Under the pieces are notes generated by a model. It searched no databases, was not told where the DNA came from, and was given only the letters and a program-made list of their open reading frames with translations. The translations under genes and the position numbers were made by a program. Positions 25,354-34,831 of a stretch of 64,000 bases of DNA are shown here, piece by piece. How positions within the stretch are numbered: the first letter of the stretch is position 1; each line of letters starts with the position of its first letter. Source of the DNA: Idiomarina seosinensis_A (GTDB taxonomy: Bacteria; Pseudomonadota; Gammaproteobacteria; Enterobacterales; Alteromonadaceae); the NCBI RefSeq assembly GCF_044797955.1, contig NZ_CP085211.1:682001-746000 (forward strand). Reading direction: 5' to 3'.

Positions 25354-26027
25354 TGAATGCCCGTCAGTTGTGGCTCGCGGTGCTGAGCAAAGATCTGCGA
25401 ATTGCGGGCCGGCGCCGCTCAGATGCGTTTAATCCACTCATTTTTCTGCTGATGGTAGTGACCTTATTCCCGTTGGGTGTGGGCCCCGGGCCGGACATCC
25501 TGGCCCGTATAGCACCCGGTATTATCTGGGTTGCGGCTCTGCTGGCCACCTTGCTGGGACTGGATCGGTTATTTAAGGACGACTACAACGACGGCACTCT
25601 GGAGCAGTTGTGTCTGTTGCCACAACCGCTGGCCTTTACCCTGACGGCCAAAGTGGCCGCGCACTGGCTGCTCAGTGGTCTGCCGTTAGTCATTTTATCA
25701 CCGCTGCTGGCGATGTTACTGAACTTGCCGCCGGCGGCCTGGCCGACACTGGCACTCAGCCTGTTGCTCGGCACCCCGGCATTGAGTGCCCTGGGCGCTA
25801 TAGGTGCGGCACTGACGCTGCAGTTACAGCGTGGCGGTTCGCTGGTTAGCTTGATATTATTGCCGTTATTTATTCCCTTGCTGATTTTTGCCACCGCCGC
25901 AGTCGAAAGTGCCGGTATGGGCATGGCCGTGCAAGGTCAATTGGCCATTTTGGCCGCGATTTCCGTATTAACGGTAACCCTGGCGCCGCTGGCAATAGCG
26001 GCCGCTGTCAGAATGAGTATGAATTAA
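25353..26027 (+). CDS. ccmB: Heme exporter membrane protein CcmB
   Basis: 224 residues with six hydrophobic segments; it begins LWLAVLSKDLRIAGRRRSDA and has FNPLIFLLMVVTLFPLGVGP, as in the CcmB family. It is the permease partner of CcmA. The start overlaps the last base of ccmA. Confidence 0.95.
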   Translation: MNARQLWLAVLSKDLRIAGRRRSDAFNPLIFLLMVVTLFPLGVGPGPDILARIAPGIIWVAALLATLLGLDRLFKDDYNDGTLEQLCLLPQPLAFTLTAKVAAHWLLSGLPLVILSPLLAMLLNLPPAAWPTLALSLLLGTPALSALGAIGAALTLQLQRGGSLVSLILLPLFIPLLIFATAAVESAGMGMAVQGQLAILAAISVLTVTLAPLAIAAAVRMSMN

Positions 26028-26028
26028 T

Positions 26029-26769
26029 ATGTGGCGATGGTTACACCCTTACGCAAAACCTGAAGCAACCTATCGGTTGGTGGATAAATTATTACCCTGG
26101 TTTGCTGCCTTGACGGTTATCAGTCTGACCGTTGGCATGGTCTGGGGGCTGGCGTTTGCGCCCACGGACTATCAGCAGGGCGATAGCTACCGGATTATTT
26201 ACATTCACGTGCCGGCGGCCATTTTTTCAATGGGCGCTTATGCCGGGATGGCGATCATGGGGCTGATTGCCCTGGTCTGGCAGATAAAAACTGCGGAGTG
26301 GTCGATTCCGGCTATAGCACCGGTAGGGGCGGCATTAACCGCGATTGCGCTGTTTACCGGCGCTATCTGGGGCAAACCCATGTGGGGCATTTGGTGGGTC
26401 TGGGATGCCCGGCTTACCTCGCAGCTAATCCTGCTGTTTTTATACATTGGTGTGCTGGCGCTGTACTACGCCTTTGAAGATGTCCGCACCGGCGCCAAGG
26501 CGGCTTCGATTCTGGCCATTGTCGGCGTAGTGAATCTGCCGATCATTCACTTTTCGGTGGAGTGGTGGAATACCCTGCATCAGGGCGCCACCATTACTAA
26601 ATTTGAGAAACCCTCTATCGCCACCAGTATGCTCTGGCCGCTGCTGGTCAGCCTGCTGGGTTTTTTACTGTTGACCATCAGCCTGGTGATGATGCGCTTT
26701 AAAAACGAATTATTGCGTCATGAACTGCACCGGCCGTGGGCCCAGAAGGAGTTAAACAATGGCGTTTGA
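26029..26769 (+). CDS. ccmC: Heme-handling protein CcmC
   Basis: 246 residues, six membrane helices, and the tryptophan-rich heme-binding WWD motif (WGIWWVWDARLTSQLI). Conserved histidines occur in IYIHVPAA and IIHFSVEWW. It loads heme onto CcmE in the periplasm. It starts one base after ccmB and overlaps ccmD by 11 bp. Confidence 0.96.
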   Translation: MWRWLHPYAKPEATYRLVDKLLPWFAALTVISLTVGMVWGLAFAPTDYQQGDSYRIIYIHVPAAIFSMGAYAGMAIMGLIALVWQIKTAEWSIPAIAPVGAALTAIALFTGAIWGKPMWGIWWVWDARLTSQLILLFLYIGVLALYYAFEDVRTGAKAASILAIVGVVNLPIIHFSVEWWNTLHQGATITKFEKPSIATSMLWPLLVSLLGFLLLTISLVMMRFKNELLRHELHRPWAQKELNNGV

Positions 26770-26974
26770 CAGTTTCAGTGACTTTGTGCAGATGGGGGGC
26801 TACGGCTTTTACGTGTGGCTGTCCTTTTTTTTAACCTTTTTAGTGATTGCCGTACTGGCACTGGATGCCGCCATCGGGCGTCGCCGGCTGCAGCGACAAA
26901 GCCAGGCACTGCAGCGCCGCAAAGCGCGTCTGGAAAAACGGCAACAACAGCCAGTTAAGAGGGTAGAGCAATGA
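26759..26974 (+). CDS. ccmD: CcmD small membrane protein
   Basis: 71 residues: one transmembrane helix (YGFYVWLSFFLTFLVIAVLA) followed by a highly basic tail (RRRLQRQSQALQRRKARLEK). CcmD stabilizes CcmC-CcmE and aids holo-CcmE release. Its place between ccmC and ccmE and its overlaps on both sides confirm the call. Confidence 0.93.
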   Translation: MAFDSFSDFVQMGGYGFYVWLSFFLTFLVIAVLALDAAIGRRRLQRQSQALQRRKARLEKRQQQPVKRVEQ

Positions 26975-27489
26975 ATCCACGCAGAAAGCAACGTTTAACC
27001 TGGGTGCTGGTGCTGGTGGTTGGCGTATCGGTTGCCATAGGGCTGATGCTGTATGCCATGAGCCAGAGTATCAATTTATTTTATACCCCCAGCGACTTTG
27101 AACAGGTGGAAGAGGGCAAACAGCCACCGACGGTCGGCCAGCGGATGCGGGTTGGCGGTATGGTGGTCGAAGGCTCGGTGCAGCGTAATCGCGATACCCT
27201 GGAAGTTTCCTTTAACATCACCGACACCGGGCCACAGCTGACGGTCTTGTATCAAGGCATTTTACCGGATCTGTTCCGCGAAGGTCAGGGCATCGTTGCC
27301 CAGGGCGAATTGATTGAACCACGGGTTCTTAAAGCCAGCGAAGTCTTAGCCAAACACGACGAAGAATATATGCCGCCGGAACTGGCGGAAAAAATGAAAG
27401 GCATTAAACACGTTAACCCTAACGATCCCGTTGCTGATTCTGACGACAGCAGCAATGGCACCAGCAGCGGCAGTGGAGACTACCAATGA
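26971..27489 (+). CDS. ccmE: Periplasmic heme chaperone CcmE
   Basis: 172 residues: N-terminal signal anchor, OB-fold domain (RMRVGGMVVEGSVQRN) and heme-binding His in LAKHDEEYMPPELAEKM, the H-x-x-x-Y motif that binds heme covalently. A disordered Ser/Asp/Gly tail follows. It overlaps ccmD and ccmF by 4 bp each. Confidence 0.96.
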   Translation: MNPRRKQRLTWVLVLVVGVSVAIGLMLYAMSQSINLFYTPSDFEQVEEGKQPPTVGQRMRVGGMVVEGSVQRNRDTLEVSFNITDTGPQLTVLYQGILPDLFREGQGIVAQGELIEPRVLKASEVLAKHDEEYMPPELAEKMKGIKHVNPNDPVADSDDSSNGTSSGSGDYQ

Positions 27490-29453
27490 TTGCAGAAGCA
27501 GGGCACCTGAGTATCGCCATTGCACTGGCATTTTCCGTATTGCTGGCCGGTTATGCGTTGTACGGCGCCTGGCGCGGTCACGGTGGCATTATGTCTTACG
27601 CCAGGCCACTGGCTTTGGGGCAGTTTTTATTTACCGCCATTGCCTTTGCGTTGTTGGTGGCGGCTTTTGTTATCAATGATTTTTCGATTGCCTATGTCGC
27701 CGCTAATTCCAATACCCAGCTGCCGGTGCATTACCGTGTTACTGCGGTCTGGGGTGCGCACGAAGGCTCGTTTTTATTATGGATGCTGATGCAGTCCGGC
27801 TGGATTGGCGCAGTGGCACTGTTTTCGCGCTCAATTCCGTTGCCGATGGTTGCCCGTGTGCTCGGCATTCTGGGCCTGATCAGCATCGGTTTTTATCTGT
27901 TTATGCTGAGCGTCTCTAACCCCTTTGACCGCAGCTTGCCGATGATCCCGGTGGATGGCCGGGACCTGAATCCTTTATTGCAGGATCCGGGCATGATCAT
28001 TCATCCGCCGCTGCTGTACATGGGTTATGTTGGTTTTTCGGTGGCTTTTGCTTTTGCCATTGCCGCGCTGGTGTCTGGTAAGCTGGATGCCGCCTGGGCG
28101 CGCTGGTCGCGGCCCTGGACCCTGGCAGCCTGGATCTTTCTGACCCTGGGTATCGCCATTGGCAGCTGGTGGGCTTATTACGAGCTGGGCTGGGGCGGCT
28201 GGTGGTTCTGGGATCCGGTAGAAAACGCATCCTTTATGCCGTGGCTGGTCGGTACTGCGCTTATTCACTCGCTGGCAGTAACCGAAAAACGCGGTACTTT
28301 TAAGTCCTGGACCGTATTGCTGGCGATCTTAGCCTTCAGCCTCAGCCTTCTGGGCACCTTCCTGGTCCGCTCGGGTGTGCTGGTTTCGGTGCATGCTTTT
28401 GCCTCGGATCCGACCCGCGGCCTGTTTATCCTGGTGCTGCTTGCCATCGTTATCGGCGGCTCGCTGGTACTGTATGGCATGCGTGCCGCGCAAATGCAGG
28501 GCTACAGCCGCTATGAGCTGTTTTCCCGCGAAGTCATGTTATTAGGCAATAACGTGTTGCTGATGGCCGCTATGGTGGTGGTGTTGCTGGGTACCCTGTT
28601 ACCCCTGGTGCATAAAGAGCTGGGCATGGGCAGTATCTCGATTGGCGAACCCTTCTTTAACGAACTCTACGCTTATCTGGTGGTGCCGTTTGCCTTACTG
28701 GTCGGCATCGGGCCGATGATGCGCTGGCGTCGGCAGCCATTGCAGCCGCTGTTAAAACCGCTGGCCTTATGTTTGTCGCTGGCGCTGCTGCTGACCTATG
28801 TCCTGCCGCAGATTTGGGCCGATGAATTGCCACTGTGGGCCGCCATCGGGCTGTTTTTAGGCCTGTGGGTGGCGCTGGCAACGGTAACCGAGCTGCAGCA
28901 GACCCTTAAACAACGCAAAAAAGGATTAGCCGGGCTGCGCAATATTCCCGCCAGTCACTGGGGTATGGCGCTGGGCCACATTGGCTTCGCCGTCCTGCTG
29001 ATTGGTGTGGCGCTGGTTTCTCACTACGAAAGCGAACGCGATGTCGCCCTGGCTCCGGGACAAACCGTGTCGGTCAGTGGTTACGAGCTGACCTTTGTCG
29101 AGCTGCGCGATGTGGAGGGACCCAATTACGATGCTAATGAGGGGGTCTTTCAGCTGAGTAAAGACGGAGAGCAGGTTACTGAAGTTATCAGTGAAAAGCG
29201 CTTTTACCGGGTGCAGCGCATGAGCATGACCGAAGTGGGCCTGGACAGTGGCCTGATGCGCGACTTGTACATTGCCATGGGCGAGCCGCTGAGCGATGAA
29301 ACCGGTGACCAGCAGCGCTGGGCCATTCGTTTTTACATCAAGCCTTTTGTCCGCTGGATTTGGCTGGGGGCTATTATCATGGCCATTGGTGGCGCTTTTG
29401 CTATGGCCGATAAGCGTTACCGCAAAAGCAAATTCAGGGAGCAGACGGCATGA
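27486..29453 (+). CDS. ccmF: Cytochrome c heme lyase subunit CcmF
   Basis: 655 residues, many membrane helices. The WWD domain is GGWWFWDPVENASFMPWL, with conserved histidines in VWGAHEGSF, IIHPPLLYMGY, VSVHAFASDP and LGHIGFAV. A periplasmic loop lies near the C-terminus. It receives heme from CcmE and, with CcmH and CcmI, ligates it to apocytochrome c. Confidence 0.97.
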   Translation: MIAEAGHLSIAIALAFSVLLAGYALYGAWRGHGGIMSYARPLALGQFLFTAIAFALLVAAFVINDFSIAYVAANSNTQLPVHYRVTAVWGAHEGSFLLWMLMQSGWIGAVALFSRSIPLPMVARVLGILGLISIGFYLFMLSVSNPFDRSLPMIPVDGRDLNPLLQDPGMIIHPPLLYMGYVGFSVAFAFAIAALVSGKLDAAWARWSRPWTLAAWIFLTLGIAIGSWWAYYELGWGGWWFWDPVENASFMPWLVGTALIHSLAVTEKRGTFKSWTVLLAILAFSLSLLGTFLVRSGVLVSVHAFASDPTRGLFILVLLAIVIGGSLVLYGMRAAQMQGYSRYELFSREVMLLGNNVLLMAAMVVVLLGTLLPLVHKELGMGSISIGEPFFNELYAYLVVPFALLVGIGPMMRWRRQPLQPLLKPLALCLSLALLLTYVLPQIWADELPLWAAIGLFLGLWVALATVTELQQTLKQRKKGLAGLRNIPASHWGMALGHIGFAVLLIGVALVSHYESERDVALAPGQTVSVSGYELTFVELRDVEGPNYDANEGVFQLSKDGEQVTEVISEKRFYRVQRMSMTEVGLDSGLMRDLYIAMGEPLSDETGDQQRWAIRFYIKPFVRWIWLGAIIMAIGGAFAMADKRYRKSKFREQTA

Positions 29454-30022
29454 GAAAAAGCGAACAGCAAGGCGCGCAAAACCGCTGGTGGGTATTATTT
29501 GCTCCGCTGATTGTGTTCATTGGTCTGCTGCTGTTTTTATTAAAAGGCCTGAGTAGTGATCCCAGCGAGCTGGAATCGGTGTTGATTGACGATCCGGTGC
29601 CGCAATTTAGCGCGGTTGATTTGTTTAATGATGACATCCATTACAGCGAGGAAGTGCTGCAACAGGGCCCGCTGCTGATGAATGTCTGGGCCACCTGGTG
29701 CCCGACCTGCCGTGCCGAGCATGAGTATTTAAATCAGCTGGCCGCTGAGGGCATTCCCATTGTCGGCTTAAACTATCGCGACGATTCACGGGCCAAAGCC
29801 ATCGACTGGCTGAATACCCTGGGAGACCCCTACATTGCCAATATTTACGATCCCGAAGGCGATATCGCTTTTGAATTTGGTGTTTACGGTGCACCGGAGA
29901 CGTATTTTATCGATGCCGAGGGTAAAATTCGCTATCGCCATGTCGGTGATGTAAACGAACGGAACTGGCAAAATCAGTTGCAGCAAATCTATCAGCAAAT
30001 GCAGCAGGAGGCGGGCTCATGA
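29450..30022 (+). CDS. ccmG: Thiol:disulfide oxidoreductase CcmG (DsbE)
   Basis: 190 residues: membrane anchor (LLFLLKGL region) and thioredoxin fold with active site WATWCPTCRAEH and cis-Pro loop FGVYGAPETYFID. It keeps apocytochrome CXXCH cysteines reduced in the periplasm. ATGA overlaps occur with ccmF and ccmH. Confidence 0.96.
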   Translation: MRKSEQQGAQNRWWVLFAPLIVFIGLLLFLLKGLSSDPSELESVLIDDPVPQFSAVDLFNDDIHYSEEVLQQGPLLMNVWATWCPTCRAEHEYLNQLAAEGIPIVGLNYRDDSRAKAIDWLNTLGDPYIANIYDPEGDIAFEFGVYGAPETYFIDAEGKIRYRHVGDVNERNWQNQLQQIYQQMQQEAGS

Positions 30023-30501
30023 AGCATGGAATAACACCCTTAACGATTTTGCTTGCCCTGTTGCTGGCTATCGGCAGCGCCAGTGTGGCAGCGCAGCAGG
30101 TTACCTACGATGGCTATGAGTTTAGTAATCCGCAGCAATATCAGCGCTATAAGCAGTTAACCGAAGAGCTGCGCTGCCCCAAGTGCCAGAACCAGAACAT
30201 TGCCGATTCGAATGCGCCACTGGCTGAAGATATGCGTGAGCGCACTTATCAAATGGTGCTGGATGGCAAAAGCAATGAGCAAATTATCCAGTTTATGGTG
30301 GCGCGCTACGGCAACTTCGCCCATTACCGGCCACCCTTTAATCCGTTTACAGCCATTTTATGGCTGGCGCCGCTACTGATTGCACTACTGGGTATCGTTA
30401 TTGCTGTGCGGACCTCACGCAAGCGCAAGCAGCCGGTGGTTCTTAGCGAGCAGGAGCGGGAACAGTTGCAGCAGTTAACTAAGAGGTCGCGTAATGATTA
30501 A
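30019..30501 (+). CDS. ccmH: CcmH thioredoxin-like protein
   Basis: 160 residues: signal peptide, then the reduced-thiol motif LRCPKCQNQNIADSNAPLA, and one C-terminal membrane helix. It works with CcmG on apocytochrome thiols. In E. coli this is fused to a TPR domain; here that part is the separate ccmI, as in most gammaproteobacteria. Confidence 0.96.
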   Translation: MKHGITPLTILLALLLAIGSASVAAQQVTYDGYEFSNPQQYQRYKQLTEELRCPKCQNQNIADSNAPLAEDMRERTYQMVLDGKSNEQIIQFMVARYGNFAHYRPPFNPFTAILWLAPLLIALLGIVIAVRTSRKRKQPVVLSEQEREQLQQLTKRSRND

Positions 30502-31702
30502 ATTATTGCTCATTTTGGCCGCACTGTTAGTGGTGGCGATCATCATTGTGCTGCTGGCACGTCGGTTACAAAGCCGGGAAATCATCGAGCGCGACAGTGA
30601 GAATCAACAGTGGTATCAACAACGCCTGCAGGAGCTGCAGGACGATAAGGCTCAGCAGCGCATTAACGACGAAGATTATCAGTACGCAAAAGCTGAACTG
30701 GACAAAACCTTTGTTAATGACAGTCGCGATATCGAGGCCAATATTACCTGGCAATCCAGCCGACCCTGGCTGGCTATTATACTGCTACTGGTGATGTCCG
30801 TTGGCCTGTATGCAGCGTTTGGCAGCTGGTCTTTGCAGCGCCAGGCCGATGAGGCGCGGCAGCGGCTGCCAGAGCTGGGCAAGACGGTTTTGCAGGAACA
30901 GCAGGCCGTTGATACCGCAACCTTAAATACTTTTGCACTTGGGCTGCGGCAAAAACTGCAACAGCAGGGCAATGACCCTATCGCCTGGTGGATTTATGCC
31001 GGCCTGATGAGCGATCTCAACCAGTTTGAGCAGGCAAACGAAGCGTTTGAGCGTTCACTGAAGCTGGATCCGGATCGGGTCGGGACCCTGGTCAGCTACG
31101 CCCGCTTTTTACTGCAAAGCGGCGGTCAGGAAAACCGCCAGCGTGCCGGTGGCCTGTTGGCCCGCGCGTTGCGAATAGAGCCGGACAATGTCGAAGCGGT
31201 ATCGCTGAGTGGCTTTGTGGCTTTTGAAAGCGGTGATTATGAGCAGGCCATTGAGGCCTGGCAATACTTGTTGGCCCTGACGCCGGGCAGCAGCCAGCGA
31301 CGCAGTGCCGTTGAGCAGGCAATTGCTGATGCTCAGGCGCGGCTTGAGGCCGAGCAGCAACAGCTGACGGTTACCGTGGATATCAGCCCCGAGCTACGCC
31401 AGGCGCTGCCCGCTAACAGCACCCTGTTTGTGTATGTGACGGCGGCGCAGGGTGCGCCGATGCCGGCGGCGGTAAAAAGGTTACCGGCGCTGGACTTTCC
31501 GCTGACAGTCACCTTAACTAATACTGATTCGATGCTGCCGGACTTGCGTTTAAGCTCGTTGGATAACTGGAAAGTGCAGGCGCGGGTTTCTCAGGATGAC
31601 AAAATTGAACTGCAAAGCGGTGATCTAAAAGCGCAACCTGTGGTTATCAAAGCAGAAGAATCTGCGAGCGTTAATCTGCAGTTATCGCAGCAACACCCCT
31701 AA
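30494..31702 (+). CDS. ccmI: Apocytochrome c chaperone CcmI (TPR protein)
   Basis: 402 residues: two N-terminal membrane helices (around 1-20 and 90-115) with a cytoplasmic loop between them. A TPR region follows (WIYAGLMSDLNQFEQANEAF, then two more units). A C-terminal beta-rich periplasmic domain contains LFVYVTAAQGAPMPAAVKRL. It holds apocytochrome c for the CcmF/H complex. It overlaps ccmH by 8 bp and is last in the operon. Confidence 0.94.
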   Translation: MIKLLLILAALLVVAIIIVLLARRLQSREIIERDSENQQWYQQRLQELQDDKAQQRINDEDYQYAKAELDKTFVNDSRDIEANITWQSSRPWLAIILLLVMSVGLYAAFGSWSLQRQADEARQRLPELGKTVLQEQQAVDTATLNTFALGLRQKLQQQGNDPIAWWIYAGLMSDLNQFEQANEAFERSLKLDPDRVGTLVSYARFLLQSGGQENRQRAGGLLARALRIEPDNVEAVSLSGFVAFESGDYEQAIEAWQYLLALTPGSSQRRSAVEQAIADAQARLEAEQQQLTVTVDISPELRQALPANSTLFVYVTAAQGAPMPAAVKRLPALDFPLTVTLTNTDSMLPDLRLSSLDNWKVQARVSQDDKIELQSGDLKAQPVVIKAEESASVNLQLSQQHP

Positions 31703-31738
31703 ATTAAGGGGCTCTGGCAATAACAAATGGAAGCTATG

Positions 31739-32467
31739 ATGAATTTAACAAGCAGTAACAAGGTTGTTGGCTTACTACTGACCACAGCGTTGCTAATCAG
31801 TGGTTGTTCGTCGACGCCGGAAGATGAATACGCAGACAAGCGCGACCCTTTTGAGGATATGAACCGGGTTGTCTGGGATTTTAACCAGGATCTTGACGAA
31901 GCCGTGATCAAACCGGCCGCGCAAGCCTACGAAAATGTACCTGAACCGGTGCGCTCGTCGTTATACCGTGCGCTGGAAAACCTGCAGGAGCCCTGGAGCT
32001 TTGTGAACAACCTGCTGCAGGCGAAGGTAACCGACGCCGGAGTTACCGCCGGGCGCTTCGTGTTTAACTCGACCCTCGGTTTGGCGGGGCTGCTGGATCC
32101 GGCTACCGAGATGGGTCTGACCAAACGCGAAGAATCGTTAGGCGAAACATTGGCGGTGTGGGGCGTACCCAACGGACCGTACCTGATGTTGCCGGCACTG
32201 GGGCCAACCGTGCTGATTGACCGCGGTACCGACTGGGTAGATGGCAATTATTTTCCTTACGAAAATATCGATTCCAGTTGGGATATTCCCCGCTATACCA
32301 TCAAAGGTCTGGAAAAGCGCCTGCAGCTGCGCAGCCAGGAACAGATGCTGGATAATGCGCTAGATCCCTATACCTTTGTAAAAGAAGCATATTTTCAAAA
32401 CTGGCGTTACCAGGTTTATGACGGCAATCCGCCGCAGCAGAACTCGTCAGGCGATGAGTTTGAATAA
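31739..32467 (+). CDS. mlaA: Outer-membrane lipid asymmetry lipoprotein MlaA (VacJ)
   Basis: About 242 residues. The lipoprotein signal ends LLTTALLISGC. The MlaA core follows: DPFEDMNRVVWDFNQDLDEA, NLQEPWSFVNNLLQ, RFVFNSTLGLAGLLDPATE, VPNGPYLMLPALGP. It removes misplaced phospholipids from the outer leaflet. ATG 31739 has GGAAG 5 nt upstream; ATG 31727 and 31736 are alternatives. No mlaBCDEF genes lie nearby. Confidence 0.95.
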   Translation: MNLTSSNKVVGLLLTTALLISGCSSTPEDEYADKRDPFEDMNRVVWDFNQDLDEAVIKPAAQAYENVPEPVRSSLYRALENLQEPWSFVNNLLQAKVTDAGVTAGRFVFNSTLGLAGLLDPATEMGLTKREESLGETLAVWGVPNGPYLMLPALGPTVLIDRGTDWVDGNYFPYENIDSSWDIPRYTIKGLEKRLQLRSQEQMLDNALDPYTFVKEAYFQNWRYQVYDGNPPQQNSSGDEFE

Positions 32468-32547
32468 TACTCTCAAAAACTGATATTGACGCATAGCGCT
32501 TGCTGGTCAATCCTTAAGTTAATTGCAAACTGTTAATTTAGGTGACT

Positions 32548-33540
32548 ATGAGCCAGGCAACCGTACTGGTGGTGGAGGACGATCCGGCCTTCCAGGCTAT
32601 CCTCAGCCGCCATCTGCACAAGTTTGATTACACCGTCCACTGCACGGCTAATGGCAAAGAAGGCGTTAAACTTTGTCAGCAGCTGTCACCGGACGTGGTG
32701 TTGTGTGATCTCAGCCTGCCCGATATCAGTGGCCTGCAGGTCATTGAGGCGCTGCAGAAAAAAGCCAGTGATGTTCCGGTTATTGTCGTTTCGGCCAGTG
32801 AGTCCATGAGTGACATTCACGAAGCTGTGCGGCTGGGCGCCTGGGATTACCTGTTAAAGCCTCTTGATAGCATGACCCTTATCAACGAAACCATCCAGGA
32901 ATGTCTTAACCGCCATCAAATGGAAGACGACTATTTACTTGAATGCCTTGAACTGGATGATCATCTCGGGGTTCTGTATCAGGATCAACGGCTGTTGCAG
33001 CGTTTAAAAGACGAGCTGTTACCACAGGGGCCGCTGCAGTTTGGCCCTTACCGATTTGACTTTAACCGGGCGCAGGACGGTGACGAGGTGTGGCTTGATT
33101 TCCGGTTGCTGACTGAGGGCCGGGTAATGGTGCTACTGGCTAATGCGCAAACCTCGACCGGGCAGAACCTGTTCCCCTTGTTAATTTTTAAAACTCTGCT
33201 TGATCCTATGCTGCGTCAGCACCTGGCCGGTGGCGACCAGACCCTGCTGGAGCCTGATCAGTTATTGTCCCATTTAAATCACGAACTGTGTAATTCGCAG
33301 ACCCATACGGTTTTTGATGCGCTGGTCGGAATTTTTGATACCGGCAACGGGCGCTGGTGCTGGGCGCAGGCCGGTGACCGGATAAGCAGTATGCCGCAGT
33401 GCCGGGTCGGCCTTGCACTGGGTATCTGGCAACAGGCCAGTTACCAGATCAATAAGCTGGATAACAGTGAACGGGTAAGTGCCAGCCTGCCAAACGGTGC
33501 GGAACTCAGGATTGTTCGCGACTCGACTCGTACTTCTTAA
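32548..33540 (+). CDS. rssB: RssB-like response regulator (sigmaS adaptor)
   Basis: 330 residues: receiver domain with phospho-Asp in VVLCDLSLPDISG and Lys in YLLKPLDSM, then a PP2C-like C-terminal domain (LLANAQTSTGQNLFPLLIFK, WCWAQAGDRISSMPQC) lacking most metal-binding acids, as in RssB. RssB delivers RpoS to ClpXP. Adjacency to galU, as in E. coli rssB-galU, supports the call over a generic PP2C regulator. The last 35 bp overlap a convergent gene. Confidence 0.82.
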   Translation: MSQATVLVVEDDPAFQAILSRHLHKFDYTVHCTANGKEGVKLCQQLSPDVVLCDLSLPDISGLQVIEALQKKASDVPVIVVSASESMSDIHEAVRLGAWDYLLKPLDSMTLINETIQECLNRHQMEDDYLLECLELDDHLGVLYQDQRLLQRLKDELLPQGPLQFGPYRFDFNRAQDGDEVWLDFRLLTEGRVMVLLANAQTSTGQNLFPLLIFKTLLDPMLRQHLAGGDQTLLEPDQLLSHLNHELCNSQTHTVFDALVGIFDTGNGRWCWAQAGDRISSMPQCRVGLALGIWQQASYQINKLDNSERVSASLPNGAELRIVRDSTRTS

Positions 33541-33820
33541 CAGCCTTATCCAGGTAGGGCAGGCTCATGTTCAGAGTTATCGGCTGAGTAAATAACGGAT
33601 AACCAACACCCGCTGCCAGTAAAGCCGGCACTTTCCACCAGCCGGGTACGTCAACGATAGCGTAAAAAATGATGCAGATAGGCACCAGCTTAGCGAGGTT
33701 ACAGATTAACCGGCGCGGGACAGGCATGGCTTCCTGCGCTGCGGTCAAAATGGCAGCCCGTTCAGTAAAGGAGTAGGGTTTTAATTGCGGAACCCGCCGG
33801 GAAGAAAGATAAAACGCCAT
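33506..33820 (-). CDS. Small membrane protein of unknown function
   Basis: 104 residues. A basic N-terminus (FYLSSRRVPQLKPYSFTERA) is followed by two membrane segments, LVPICIIFYAIVDV and VPALLAAGVGYPLF, and a charged C-terminus. I do not recognise a named family; similar short two-helix proteins occur in marine Alteromonadales. It is convergent with rssB and divergent from galU. Confidence 0.6.
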   Translation of the reverse strand: MAFYLSSRRVPQLKPYSFTERAAILTAAQEAMPVPRRLICNLAKLVPICIIFYAIVDVPGWWKVPALLAAGVGYPLFTQPITLNMSLPYLDKAVKKYESSREQS

Positions 33821-33934
33821 AATGCTTTAACTGCCTCAAAATAATTGGTTTAACACCCCTGATGCTTGCATTATAACAGTTAAACGCGGTATAAACCTGA
33901 CCGGATTTAAGATTTTAGACAGCAGGAATATGAC

Positions 33935-34831
33935 ATGGAAACGAAAACGGTAAAAAAGGTCGTCATCCCCGTGGCGGGGCTGGGTACACGGATGCTGCCG
34001 GCTACTAAGGCCATTCCTAAAGAAATGCTGCCGCTGGTGGACAAACCGCTGATCCAGTTTATTGTCGAAGAGTGTGCTGCCGCTGGCTTAACTGACGTTA
34101 TCCTGGTTACCCACTCCAGTAAGAACTCCATCGAAAACCACTTTGATACCAGTTTTGAGCTGGAAACAACCCTTGAACGACGGGTTAAACGCCAGTTACT
34201 GGAAGAAGTTCAGGCCATTTGTCCGAAAAATACCACCATCATGCACGTGCGTCAGGGCGAAGCCAAGGGTCTGGGCCATGCGGTACTTTGTGCACGGCCT
34301 TTAATTGGTGATGAGCCTTTTGCCGTGGTGCTGCCGGATGTGCTGGTTGATGAGGCCAGCTGTGATTTGCAAAAAGATAACCTGGCCGAAATGAAGGCGA
34401 ACTTTGAAAACAGCGGCGCCGCCCAGGTGATGGTGGAAAAAGTTCCCCGCCGGAATGTCAGTAATTACGGTATTGCCGATATTAACGGCGCTGACTTAGC
34501 GCCCGGCGAGCAGGCCGCCATCAGTAAGCTGGTGGAGAAGCCCGAAGTTGAAAAGGCGCCCTCGGATCTTGCTGTCGTTGGCCGCTATGTTTTTCCGCAG
34601 CAGCTTTGGCCTCTGCTAGAGCGGACCCCGGTTGGTGCCGGTAACGAAATTCAGTTAACTGATGCAATGGCAATGTTACTGGAACAACAGGACGTTAACG
34701 CATACTACATGAAAGGCTGCAGCCACGACTGTGGTAACAAAGCGGGCTATACTAAGGCGTTTATAACCCATGCCCTGCGTCACCCGCAGCTGGCTGCGGA
34801 TATACAGGCGTTTATCGAAGAACTGCGTTAG
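33935..34831 (+). CDS. galU: UTP-glucose-1-phosphate uridylyltransferase
   Basis: 298 residues. The nucleotide-binding N-terminus is VIPVAGLGTRMLPATKAIPK; the sugar-binding region includes VEKPEVEKAPSDLAVVGRYV and GAGNEIQLTDAM. It makes UDP-glucose for LPS, capsule and trehalose-type sugars. Its last 4 bp overlap the convergent LysR gene. Confidence 0.97.
   Translation: METKTVKKVVIPVAGLGTRMLPATKAIPKEMLPLVDKPLIQFIVEECAAAGLTDVILVTHSSKNSIENHFDTSFELETTLERRVKRQLLEEVQAICPKNTTIMHVRQGEAKGLGHAVLCARPLIGDEPFAVVLPDVLVDEASCDLQKDNLAEMKANFENSGAAQVMVEKVPRRNVSNYGIADINGADLAPGEQAAISKLVEKPEVEKAPSDLAVVGRYVFPQQLWPLLERTPVGAGNEIQLTDAMAMLLEQQDVNAYYMKGCSHDCGNKAGYTKAFITHALRHPQLAADIQAFIEELR

Noticed and set aside
31695..31715. 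Terminator between ccmI and mlaA (CCCCT/AGGGG)
   Set aside because: Only a 5-bp stem without a T tract.
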